Source: Clostridiaceae bacterium
GTDB taxonomy: Bacteria; Bacillota; Clostridia; Saccharofermentanales; UBA5734
Length of the DNA stretch: 7,615 nt
Direction: 5' to 3'
Assembly: GCA_012511525.1 (NCBI GenBank)
Contig: JAAZFW010000268.1
Span: 1-7,615 of the forward strand
The translations under genes were made by a program, and so were the position numbers. The notes below the pieces were generated by a model. The model made no database searches. It had not been told where the DNA came from and was given only the letters and a program-made list of their open reading frames with translations. Positions 1 through 6,895 of the stretch are shown here, piece by piece. Positions within the stretch are counted from its first letter, which is position 1. Each line of letters starts with the position of its first letter.

Positions 1-3
1 CTC

Positions 4-77
4 TTACACTGGTTATCATACTGTTTTGAACCTTGAAGTGTAATCTACGACTCACCTCACCGTGCTTTGTAGTGTAT
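4..77. promoter_or_regulatory. Candidate operator: three AGTGTA(A/T) words in the operon leader
   Basis: The word AGTGTAA occurs inverted at 4-10 (as TTACACT) and direct at 37-43, and AGTGTAT lies at 71-77. The first two form an inverted pair with a 26-base spacer, and the second and third are direct copies 34 bases apart. The flanks of the last two also resemble each other (AGTGTAATCT and AGTGTATCTT). The words sit in the AT-richer stretch before the first gene of an operon that encodes its own AraC-type regulator, so a binding site is plausible. No convincing -35/-10 pair could be placed. A chance repeat in AT-rich DNA remains possible. Confidence 0.3.
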
Positions 78-140
78 CTTCTTTCAGAAGGACATTATAC
101 CAGAAAATGAGGAACACCCCTTTTTCAACCCTATTTGTGA

Positions 141-156
141 CGCCGCTTCCGCGGCG
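141..156 (+). other. Perfect GC hairpin in the 5' leader, just before the ribosome site
   Basis: CGCCGC at 141-146 and GCGGCG at 151-156 are exact reverse complements around a TTCC loop, giving a 6-bp all-GC stem. The stem ends four bases before the GGAGG at 161-165. No T-run follows, so it is not an intrinsic terminator for an upstream transcript. It could tune translation of the first gene or stabilise the mRNA 5' end; the role is inferred only. Confidence 0.45.
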
Positions 157-160
157 AAAT

Positions 161-165
161 GGAGG
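161..165 (+). promoter_or_regulatory. Ribosome binding site that fixes the start of the first oxidoreductase
   Basis: GGAGG lies five bases before the ATG at 171. An in-frame ATG at 159 overlaps this site and has no site of its own, so 171 is the better start. Confidence 0.8.
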
Positions 166-170
166 TTATC

Positions 171-1181
171 ATGCTCAAAGTCTGTGTTATTGGGATGGGC
201 CATATCGGCCACATCCATGCCAAAGTCTACCAGTCGCATCCCAAGGTGCGCCTGATCGGTGTCTGCGACCGGCAGGAGGACCGGGCCCGGGAGGCGGAAC
301 GCGCCTTCGGGGTTCCGGCCTACCTCGACGCACAAACGATGCTCGACGAACTAAAGCCTGACCTGGTCAGCGTCTCGACGGGCGGCTTCGAGTATTCCAG
401 CGACCACTATGGGCCGACCATCCAGGCGCTTCACGCCGGCGCGCATGTCCTGTGTGAAAAGCCGATCTGCAACGATTTGGCCAAAGCCGAGGAAATGGTC
501 CGGACCGCCCGGGAGCGCAATTTATGCCTGGCGGTGGACCTCAACCACCGCTTCACGCCGGCGGCCCGCACGGCCAAGCAATGGCAGCTGGACGGCCGGA
601 TCGGCGAATTGCTCTTCATCAACATGAATCTTTGGATCGGCAAATTCGGCGACTTCGAGACCGAGTTCTATCACCTCAAGGCTCTGAATCCGCACAGCGT
701 GGACATTGTCCGCTATTTTGGCGGCGACATCGACGAGGTGCAGTGCTTTGCCATGAAGGCCAGCGGCCGCAACCTCTACTCGACCCAGTCGATGAACCTG
801 CGTTTTGCGAATGGTGCGGTCGGACATATCACGAGTTCCTACGACATCAAGCGCGGCCATCCGATGGAACGCTGCGAAGTCGCCGGAACGAACGGACGGC
901 TGCTTTTCGAGGATATGTGGCGCGAAGCGACGTTATTCCCGGCGGACGACCTGGTCAAGCTGGTTTACACCAATCCCGTCTTCGGCGGCTTCACCGGTTT
1001 CTTCGACACCTTTGCCGACCGGATCACTTCATATGTCAACCAGCTGCTGGCCGGCGCGAAACCGGACGAGATCGATGGCAGCGGCCAGGCTGGCCTCGAA
1101 GCCAGCCGGGTGATCCACGCGGCCATCGAGTCGATCAGGCGCGGCGGGCAGCCGGTGCGCGTCGCCGAGATCACCCGCTGA
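171..1181 (+). CDS. Gfo/Idh/MocA family NAD(P)-dependent oxidoreductase (first paralog)
   Basis: A 336-residue cytoplasmic dehydrogenase predicted to oxidise or reduce a sugar, polyol or inositol hydroxyl with NAD(H) or NADP(H). The N-terminal Rossmann fold shows the glycine motif G8-x-G10-x-x-G13 and an acidic residue, D33, at the end of the second strand, which favours NAD. The family EKP motif is at E96-K97-P98, where K97 is the expected catalytic lysine. The C-terminal substrate domain carries H175 and D178 in the segment NPHSVDIV. The Asp normally found four residues before that His (as in inositol dehydrogenase) is Ala171 here. Length is normal for the family. It is the first gene of the operon and is followed 18 bases later by the AraC regulator. 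It aligns along its length with the oxidoreductase at 2139-3242. Family assignment is firm; the substrate is unknown. Confidence 0.93.
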   Translation: MLKVCVIGMGHIGHIHAKVYQSHPKVRLIGVCDRQEDRAREAERAFGVPAYLDAQTMLDELKPDLVSVSTGGFEYSSDHYGPTIQALHAGAHVLCEKPICNDLAKAEEMVRTARERNLCLAVDLNHRFTPAARTAKQWQLDGRIGELLFINMNLWIGKFGDFETEFYHLKALNPHSVDIVRYFGGDIDEVQCFAMKASGRNLYSTQSMNLRFANGAVGHITSSYDIKRGHPMERCEVAGTNGRLLFEDMWREATLFPADDLVKLVYTNPVFGGFTGFFDTFADRITSYVNQLLAGAKPDEIDGSGQAGLEASRVIHAAIESIRRGGQPVRVAEITR

Positions 1182-1187
1182 CCGCGC

Positions 1188-1192
1188 GGAGG
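1188..1192 (+). promoter_or_regulatory. Ribosome binding site supporting a GTG start for the AraC regulator
   Basis: GGAGG sits seven bases before GTG at 1200. No nearby in-frame ATG precedes the conserved N-terminal domain, so the GTG start is well supported. Confidence 0.75.
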
Positions 1193-1199
1193 TGCCGAC

Positions 1200-2078
1200 G
1201 TGTCTGCCTGGCTGACCCGATCTGAGCAATATTTTGACAGCACTTTCCCGCTGGTTGTCATCCGGAACAGTCACCACAGCAAGACCAGCCTGCATCGCCA
1301 CGAGTTCTACGAACTTGTCTACATCGACCATGGTGTGTCGCTGCACAGCCACGAGGGACAGACCCAGATCCTGACGGCCGGAGACCTTTTCCTGGTTTTG
1401 CCCGGCGAGGTCCACAGCTACATCAGCACCAACAACACCGGGCTGTACAACTGCCTGTTCAAGGCCGAAGCGTTTGCCGGAATGGAACAGGATATCGCAG
1501 CCCTGGACGAATTGGGCTGGCTGCTCAAAGGTCGCGGTTCCGAACGGCTCGACCGCGTCCATGCCGGGACGGCCCTGCGCCAGCAGATCGTGCTCGACCT
1601 GGAGCAGATCGGCTGGGAAAAGAGCAACCAGCCGATCGGATGGCAGCTGAAATGCAAGCTGCTTCTGCTCGACTTGTTCGTGGTCTATGCCCGCCTGCTG
1701 GGCAGCCGCCGCCAGGAGACGCAGGAGACAGGCGCCAATTTCCGGCAGATCCTCAAGGCCGTGGCCTACATCGAGCAGCACTTTGACCAGGAAATCACCG
1801 TTGAGGAAATCGCCCGCGCGGCTGGATTGTCCGCCGGATACCTGTCGCGCCAGTTCAGACACTACCTGGGCACGTCGCCGTCCGAATACGCCCGCAATTT
1901 CCGCATGGCCAAGGCGGCTGAACTGCTTTGCCAAAACGACCTGAGCGTCGCGGATGTCGCCCGATCGCTCGGCTTTCACGACACCACGCTGTTTTCCCGG
2001 CAGTTCCGCCAGGTCACCGGCATATCACCGACAGGATACCGCAAGAGCCGGACCGAACAGCCGGCCAAACCCGATTAA
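1200..2078 (+). CDS. AraC/XylS family transcriptional regulator with cupin sensor domain
   Basis: A 292-residue DNA-binding regulator, probably the local switch for this operon. Residues about 15-90 form an AraC-type cupin sensor: the HRHEFYEL segment at 32-39 and the GD-x(5)-PGEVH segment at 61-72 are the usual ligand-pocket strands. A helical linker follows (about 95-175). The C-terminal domain (about 182-284) has two helix-turn-helix units. The first contains ITVEEIARAAGLSAGYLSRQ (199-218), and the second contains LSVADVARSLGFHDTTLFSR (248-267), followed by the family ending GISPTGYRK (274-282). Length is typical. It begins with GTG, lies 18 bases after the first oxidoreductase and 60 bases before the second, so it is probably co-transcribed and would regulate its own synthesis. 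The inducer is likely an imported or processed sugar, which is inference from context. Confidence 0.94.
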   Translation: MSAWLTRSEQYFDSTFPLVVIRNSHHSKTSLHRHEFYELVYIDHGVSLHSHEGQTQILTAGDLFLVLPGEVHSYISTNNTGLYNCLFKAEAFAGMEQDIAALDELGWLLKGRGSERLDRVHAGTALRQQIVLDLEQIGWEKSNQPIGWQLKCKLLLLDLFVVYARLLGSRRQETQETGANFRQILKAVAYIEQHFDQEITVEEIARAAGLSAGYLSRQFRHYLGTSPSEYARNFRMAKAAELLCQNDLSVADVARSLGFHDTTLFSRQFRQVTGISPTGYRKSRTEQPAKPD

Positions 2079-2138
2079 ACGATCAAGAATGGGCAAAGGG
2101 CCCGCACGCAAGGCGGCAGGCCCGGAAGGAGGAGCACA

Positions 2139-3242
2139 ATGGCACTTAAAATCGGTCTCGTGGGCATGGGGGGAATCGGCAACACGCATGCCGGCGTTTA
2201 CCAGCAGGATGAACTGGCCCAGCTGGTCGCCGTCTGCGATGTCAAGAAGGAGCGTGCCGACGAAGCGGCAGCCAAGTATAACGTTCCGGCGTTCTATTCA
2301 CTGCAATCGATGCTGGCGGCGATGCCGGAAATCGAGATCGTCGACGTGACGACCTCAGGCTATGAGAACGGCAGCTGGCATTATATCCCGGTGATGGAAG
2401 CGCTGTCCGCCAACAAGCATGTCCTGGTTGAAAAGCCGATTTCCAACGACGTGCGCGAAGCGCGCGACATGGTTCAGCTGGCGGGCCAGAAAGGCCTGTA
2501 CCTCGGGTGCAACCTCAACCACTTTTTCACCAAGCCGGCCGCGCGCGGCGACCAGCTGATCGCTGAGGGTAAAATCGGCGAACCTGTCTACATCGTCCAC
2601 ATGATGGGCTTCAACGGCGGCCAGGCCGCTTACGCCGGCCCCGGCGCCGAACGCTGGAAACGGCCCTACTCCCATCTCAAGGCGTTTCTGGCCCACCCGT
2701 TCTCCGTTTTGCGCCACTTCGGCGGCGACATCACCCACGTCCAGGCCTATCTGAACAAACCGGGCGTGCGCAAGACAGCCAACGACCTGATGTACTCGAT
2801 CAACTCGGTGCATGTCCGCTTCGAGAACGGCAGCACCGGCTACCTGCTTTCGCAGCGCGGTGACGCCATGTTCGGTCTGGGCGGCTGGTGGAGCTTCGAA
2901 ATGGCCGGCACCAAGGGTACCTTCGTCATCGAGAACTGCGTCGAAAAGCTCTATTACTGGGATGCGGACAAGCCGAAGGACTCCATGGCCTCCCCGACGC
3001 CGGACGAAGTCCTGGACACCGGCATCAAGGATTTCGGCGCCACATTCCCGGCCCGCATCCACGCCTTCCTGGAAGATGTCAGCAACAACGTACCGCCCGA
3101 GCTGCTGCGCGCCTCAGGCCGCGACGCCCTGGCGACGCTGGAATACACCTTCGCCGCGATCCGCTCCTTTGAGGAAGGCGGCGCCGTGGTGCGTCCAGAA
3201 GCCCTGCCCAACCTGCACGGCGACATCACCCGCCCGATCTGA
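2139..3242 (+). CDS. Gfo/Idh/MocA family NAD(P)-dependent oxidoreductase (second paralog)
   Basis: A 367-residue dehydrogenase related to the one at 171-1181. The Rossmann glycine motif is G9-x-G11-x-x-G14, with D34 after the second strand, and the catalytic EKP motif is E98-K99-P100. The substrate domain has H179-L180-K181-A182 and H186. As in its paralog, the position four residues before the His is Ala (A182) rather than Asp. In addition, the Asp three residues after the His in the paralog is Ser189 here. It is 31 residues longer, partly through a glycine-rich stretch at about 158-176 and a GLGGWW stretch at 246-251, which should reshape the substrate pocket. The start is set by AAGGAGGAG at 2126-2134. 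The sulfatase begins five bases after its stop, suggesting coupled expression. The retained cofactor and lysine motifs suggest an active enzyme, but substrate and direction are unknown. Confidence 0.92.
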   Translation: MALKIGLVGMGGIGNTHAGVYQQDELAQLVAVCDVKKERADEAAAKYNVPAFYSLQSMLAAMPEIEIVDVTTSGYENGSWHYIPVMEALSANKHVLVEKPISNDVREARDMVQLAGQKGLYLGCNLNHFFTKPAARGDQLIAEGKIGEPVYIVHMMGFNGGQAAYAGPGAERWKRPYSHLKAFLAHPFSVLRHFGGDITHVQAYLNKPGVRKTANDLMYSINSVHVRFENGSTGYLLSQRGDAMFGLGGWWSFEMAGTKGTFVIENCVEKLYYWDADKPKDSMASPTPDEVLDTGIKDFGATFPARIHAFLEDVSNNVPPELLRASGRDALATLEYTFAAIRSFEEGGAVVRPEALPNLHGDITRPI

Positions 3243-3247
3243 CCGGG

Positions 3248-4660
3248 ATGAGCATGCCGCTTAACGATAAGCCCAATATCCTGATGATCGTAGCCGACCA
3301 GCAGCGCTGGGACGCCGTCGGCGCGGCGGGACGGTTTGCCATCCGCACGCCCAATTTAGACGCCCTGGCGGCGGAGGGCGCCTTTTTCGAAAAGGCCACC
3401 ACGCCGATCCCGGTCTGCGGACCGGCGCGCCAGTCGATGCTTTCGGGGCTGGCGCCGGACAGCTACGGCGGTCTTTGGAACCTCGATTTTCTGGATTGTC
3501 CCGCCCTGCAGCCGTCAGAGCGATTCGCGACAGCTGGGCTGCGGCGATCGGGCTACACCTGTTCCCTGATCGGCAAGTGGAATGTCTCAAAAACACATAG
3601 CCCGGCCGATTTCGGGTTCGACCATCACGATGACCTGAAACAGGACTTCGCCGAGGCCGCGGCGCGTTACCCCGGTCTGGACTGGCCGAACGGCTGGTTC
3701 GGAGATCCGAGCCCCGTCGCGCCAAGTGACAGCCGTACGCATCTGGCGGCCCGCGCCGCCTGCCGGCGCATGGACCGCTGCCAATCCGACGGCCGCCCCT
3801 GGCTGATCCGGGTCGATTTTCAGGATCCGCACCTGCCTTGCCGGCCCAGCGAGCCGTTCGCGTCCCTCTTCAGGCCTGAGGATGTCGAACCTTGGGACAG
3901 CTGCGGCGACACGCTCGCCGGCAAACCGTACATCCAGCGCCAGCAGCAGGTCAACTGGAAGCTGGAAGGCAGAAGCTGGCCCGAATGGGCGCGGACCGTG
4001 GCTCTCTACTACGGCATGGTCGCGCAGCTCGACGACGCGGTCGGTCAGATGCTGCGCCACCTCGAGGAGCGGGGCCTGGCCCGAAACACCGTCGTGATCT
4101 ACACCAGCGACCACGGTGACCTGTGCGGCGGGCACGGGATGCTCGACAAGCATTACGTGCTCTACGACGACGTCATCCGCGTTCCCCTGATCATCCGTTA
4201 TCCCGCCCTGATCCCATCCGGTCTGCGCGTCGACGATTTTGTCAGCCACCTTGACTTGGGTGCCACTCTGGCCGACTTATGCGGCCTGGATGGGGTCGAC
4301 CCCGGGCACGGCCGGTCGATGATGCCGTTGCTGCGCGGAGAAAGGCAGGCAGGCCGCGACAGCGCCGTATGCAGCGCCAACGGGCAGCAATTCGGATTTT
4401 ACGCGCAGCGCTGCCTGCGCACGGACGACTGGCTTTATGTCTGGAACCTGACGGATGTCGACGAGCTCTACGACGTTGCGTCAGACCCGGGCCAACTGAC
4501 CAACCGGATCCGTGACAAGGCGCTGCAGGAGACTGTGGCCGGATTGCGCCGCCGTCTTTACGAGACACTCGAAGCACGTCGGGATCCCTTTATTCGCGCC
4601 GGCTGGCTGCGCGACCAGCTGCTGGCCGGACGAAAACTGGATTCCGAACAGACAGACTAA
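3248..4660 (+). CDS. Type I sulfatase, Cys-type, predicted cytoplasmic
   Basis: A 470-residue alkaline-phosphatase-superfamily sulfatase that should hydrolyse a sulfate ester. The signature C57-x-P59-x-R61 (VCGPARQSMLSG) marks the Cys that is converted to formylglycine. Metal-site residues are visible: D17 (with Q18, as in the common DQQR variant) near the N-terminus and D288-H289 in TSDHGD. Further active-site candidates are K110 in IGKW, H195 in DPHLP and K301 in GMLDKH. The N-terminus runs straight into the catalytic core strand (NILMIVADQQ), with no signal peptide or lipobox, so it should act in the cytoplasm, unlike many polysaccharide sulfatases. It needs a formylglycine-generating or radical-SAM maturase, not present here. 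ATG codons at 3248 and 3254 are both possible starts; neither has a strong ribosome site. A phosphonate monoester hydrolase or choline-sulfatase-like activity is an alternative; the family call is secure, the substrate is not. Confidence 0.93.
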   Translation: MSMPLNDKPNILMIVADQQRWDAVGAAGRFAIRTPNLDALAAEGAFFEKATTPIPVCGPARQSMLSGLAPDSYGGLWNLDFLDCPALQPSERFATAGLRRSGYTCSLIGKWNVSKTHSPADFGFDHHDDLKQDFAEAAARYPGLDWPNGWFGDPSPVAPSDSRTHLAARAACRRMDRCQSDGRPWLIRVDFQDPHLPCRPSEPFASLFRPEDVEPWDSCGDTLAGKPYIQRQQQVNWKLEGRSWPEWARTVALYYGMVAQLDDAVGQMLRHLEERGLARNTVVIYTSDHGDLCGGHGMLDKHYVLYDDVIRVPLIIRYPALIPSGLRVDDFVSHLDLGATLADLCGLDGVDPGHGRSMMPLLRGERQAGRDSAVCSANGQQFGFYAQRCLRTDDWLYVWNLTDVDELYDVASDPGQLTNRIRDKALQETVAGLRRRLYETLEARRDPFIRAGWLRDQLLAGRKLDSEQTD

Positions 4661-4669
4661 CATGCAAGT

Positions 4670-4673
4670 GAGG
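4670..4673 (+). promoter_or_regulatory. Ribosome binding site of the solute-binding protein
   Basis: GAGG (within GTGAGGA) lies nine bases before ATG 4683 and only three before ATG 4677. Spacing favours 4683, which also gives a compact lipoprotein signal starting MKKR. A further in-frame ATG at 4662 lies upstream of the site and is unlikely. Confidence 0.55.
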
Positions 4674-4682
4674 AACATGAAG

Positions 4683-5942
4683 ATGAAGAAGCGGTTATCC
4701 CTTTTACTGATCCTGGGTCTGCTTTTGCCGGTTCTGCTGACGACATCATGCCAGACGGCGGAGCAGACAAGCGACAAGACGGTCGCGTTGAAATTTGTCC
4801 GTATCGGCAATGATGCGGCAGAGGCCACCTACTGGAAACGCCTGATCGGAGATTTCAACCAGGCTAATCCAGGCATCAAGGTCGAATACGACGACGCCGC
4901 GATCGGCGAGCCGATGGAGACCAAGTTGAATTCCATGTTCAGCGCCGGGCTCGGGCCGGATATCATCGGCCATGGCATCCTGTCGGTCGCCGCGCGTGTC
5001 GAGGCCGGCCATTACCAGCCGATCACCACTTATTTCAACAGCTGGGAAGGCAAAGATGACCTGATGGCCGCCGTTCTGGCCAACGGCACGTATAAAAACG
5101 AAATATACGGCCTGGCCTATTCCACGACGCCATTTATCTTTGCCTGGCGCAAGGACTTCTTCAGCGACGCGGGTTTGGATCCAGAGAAAGCGCCGCAGAA
5201 CTGGGAAGAGCTGGAGTCATTTTCCCGCCAGCTTACCAAGAAGGACGCCGCCGGCCAGATCACCCAGTCCGGTTTCGCTTTTCCCCGCTCCGCGGGCAAC
5301 TTTGTCGAATTCGACACACTGGTCTTCGGAAACGGCGGCCTCTACTATAACGATCAGGGTGAACCGACCCTGAACACGCCGGACAAGGTTGAGACGCTGG
5401 AGTTCCTGGCCGGATTCGTCAACGACGTCGGCATCCCGTTCAACAGCAACGAAACCAATCCTTTCATTGCCGGCACGGCCGCCATGACCCTGATCAATAA
5501 CGTGGCGCTGACGCCCATGCTCAAGAACGAAGCATATGCCGGCAAGGTCGGGATCGCCCTGCCGCCGGCCAACAAAACGCCGGCGACGTTCAGCGGCTGC
5601 AACATGCTCTTTGTCGGCGGCGACTGCAAGCAGCCCGACGAGGCGTTCCAATTCATTGCATACGCCCTGACCAAAGAGGAAGTGCTGACACGGGCCAAGG
5701 AACTGGGCATCCCCGTTACCCGCCAGTCCCAGGTCGACGCCTTTATCGCCCTGGATCCGATGAACGCCGTGCGCGCCGAATGTGTCGCCAAGGGCGTCGG
5801 TATGCCGCGGGCCACCTGGTCGACCACGTTTCAGAAAATCCGCAACGATCTGGTCCAGCAAGTGCTCTACGGCAAGATGAACGCTGCAGATGCCCTGGCC
5901 CAGGCCCAGGCGGACCTGGAAGCGGAAATCGCAGCGCCCTGA
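4683..5942 (+). CDS. ABC transporter extracellular sugar-binding lipoprotein (CUT1 family)
   Basis: A 419-residue family 1 extracellular solute-binding protein that would capture a carbohydrate outside the membrane and hand it to the permeases encoded next. The N-terminus has a basic MKKR, a hydrophobic run (about 5-19) and a lipobox-like TTSC with Cys23 as the likely lipidation site; position -3 is Thr rather than the favoured Leu. The mature part starts with a polar linker and then the typical two-lobe pattern: a first strand VALKFVRIG, WKRLIGDFNQANPGIKVEY (51-69), GPDIIG (91-96), the hinge-region segment IYGLAYSTTPFIFAWRKDFF (141-160), and NWEEL (173-177). Length is normal. Two Cys (C306, C315) lie nine apart in the second lobe and might pair. 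It sits 22 bases after the sulfatase and 14 before the first permease. Ligand class is inferred as a mono- or oligosaccharide, possibly sulfated. Confidence 0.92.
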   Translation: MKKRLSLLLILGLLLPVLLTTSCQTAEQTSDKTVALKFVRIGNDAAEATYWKRLIGDFNQANPGIKVEYDDAAIGEPMETKLNSMFSAGLGPDIIGHGILSVAARVEAGHYQPITTYFNSWEGKDDLMAAVLANGTYKNEIYGLAYSTTPFIFAWRKDFFSDAGLDPEKAPQNWEELESFSRQLTKKDAAGQITQSGFAFPRSAGNFVEFDTLVFGNGGLYYNDQGEPTLNTPDKVETLEFLAGFVNDVGIPFNSNETNPFIAGTAAMTLINNVALTPMLKNEAYAGKVGIALPPANKTPATFSGCNMLFVGGDCKQPDEAFQFIAYALTKEEVLTRAKELGIPVTRQSQVDAFIALDPMNAVRAECVAKGVGMPRATWSTTFQKIRNDLVQQVLYGKMNAADALAQAQADLEAEIAAP

Positions 5943-5956
5943 ACGAATAAAGCAAT

Positions 5957-6895
5957 ATGAAAAGAAGACCGGCAGGATCACAACCGGCGCTGCGGCGCCG
6001 GGGAAAAGGGATCGGGCTGACCGCGGACGCGCGGGCAGCCTATCTCCTGATCCTGCCGTTTTTCACGTTTTTCCTGATCTTTGTACTCTATCCGCTGCTG
6101 ACTAATTTCACCACCAGCCTGACCAACGAAAACCTGGCGACACGCACCTTTATCGGGCTGGCCAATTACCGCCGGCTGCTGACGGACCGCAGTTTTGTCC
6201 GCTCAGTCGTCAACACGTTTGTCTACGCCATATTTTCAGTAGGCCCATTGATGCTGTTCGGCTTTGTCGCCGCCCTGCTGGTTGACGGCAGCGGCCGGGT
6301 CCAGTCGGCCGGCCGGGCTGTTATGATTTTTCCGCATGTCCTTTCGATGGTCTCCGTCTCGATGATCTGGCTTTACTTGTTCGACCCGGGCTCCGGCCTG
6401 CTCAACAAGCTGCTGGCCAGCTTCGGGCTTCCCGGCAGCGACTGGCTCTTTGACGAGAAGCTGGCGATGCCCTGCCTGATTCTGGTTAATGTCTGGAAGA
6501 GCAGCGGCTATGTCATGATGATCGACCTGGCTGCCCTGCAGAGCGTTCCGCCCAGCTTGCACGAGGCGGCGCGCGTCGATGGCGCCGGTTATCTCAGCCG
6601 CGTCTTCCACATCACGCTGCCGGCGATCCGGCCGGTCAGCTATTTTCTGCTGGCCACGCTCTCGATCGAGTGCTTCAAGACGTTCGAACAGGTGCGGATC
6701 ATGACCAACGGCGGTCCGGTGGACGCGACGACGACGATCACGCACCAGATCTATATGCGTGCCTTCGCGGACTTCAAAATGGGCTATGCCTCCGCCATGT
6801 CGGTCGTGCTGTTCCTGATCGTGCTAACGATCACCATCGTCAACCTGCGCGCCGGCGGCCAACTGGAAAGCGACCGGCACGAGGCCGGCACATGA
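5957..6895 (+). CDS. Carbohydrate ABC transporter permease, CUT1 first subunit (MalF/UgpA-like)
   Basis: A 312-residue inner-membrane subunit of a sugar importer. A basic, Arg-rich N-terminal tail (1-20) precedes about six membrane segments, near 28-50, 87-109, 120-142, 172-192, 225-240 and 276-296. The cytoplasmic coupling loop is clear: EAA at 203-205, G209, then I219-x-L221-P222, an exact match to the binding-protein-dependent permease spacing, and this loop docks on the ATPase. Family-typical ends include IGLANYRRLL (66-75) and MTNGGP (249-254). It begins 14 bases after the binding protein with no good Shine-Dalgarno sequence, so translation may depend on coupling to the gene before it. 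Its stop overlaps the next permease start. It should pair with that protein to form the pore; the nucleotide-binding subunit is not in the window. Confidence 0.93.
   Translation: MKRRPAGSQPALRRRGKGIGLTADARAAYLLILPFFTFFLIFVLYPLLTNFTTSLTNENLATRTFIGLANYRRLLTDRSFVRSVVNTFVYAIFSVGPLMLFGFVAALLVDGSGRVQSAGRAVMIFPHVLSMVSVSMIWLYLFDPGSGLLNKLLASFGLPGSDWLFDEKLAMPCLILVNVWKSSGYVMMIDLAALQSVPPSLHEAARVDGAGYLSRVFHITLPAIRPVSYFLLATLSIECFKTFEQVRIMTNGGPVDATTTITHQIYMRAFADFKMGYASAMSVVLFLIVLTITIVNLRAGGQLESDRHEAGT

Noticed and set aside
14..31. TATCAT (14-19) and TTGAAC (26-31) as parts of a sigma-70 promoter
   Set aside because: TATCAT would need a -35 box outside the window, and TTGAAC has no -10 match at 16-18 bases, so no promoter could be called.
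62..361. Small open frame at the left edge (99 codons, with an internal ATG at 107)
   Set aside because: It runs through the leader and the start of the oxidoreductase, has no ribosome site, and its translation is low-complexity in its second half.
524..1225. Open frame on the + strand (233 codons) inside the first oxidoreductase
   Set aside because: Out-of-frame shadow rich in Arg, Pro and Gly with no domain pattern; the overlapping frame carries all the Rossmann and EKP motifs.
1029..1979. Long open frame on the - strand (316 codons) across the first oxidoreductase and the AraC gene
   Set aside because: It is antisense to two clearly recognisable genes, shows no family motif, and such frames are common opposite GC-rich coding sequence.
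2079..2138. Weak stem between the AraC gene and the second oxidoreductase (GGGCC 2098-2102 with GGCCC 2119-2123)
   Set aside because: Only five pairs with a 16-base loop and no T-run; in GC-rich DNA this is expected by chance and does not look like a terminator.
4512..4682. Upstream extension of the binding-protein frame into the sulfatase gene
   Set aside because: It would place about 57 extra residues before a proper lipoprotein signal peptide and overlap the sulfatase; the ribosome site at 4670-4673 supports the later start.
5217..5981. Antisense open frame (254 codons) opposite the solute-binding protein
   Set aside because: Shadow of a well-supported gene; no recognisable domain and no suitable start context.
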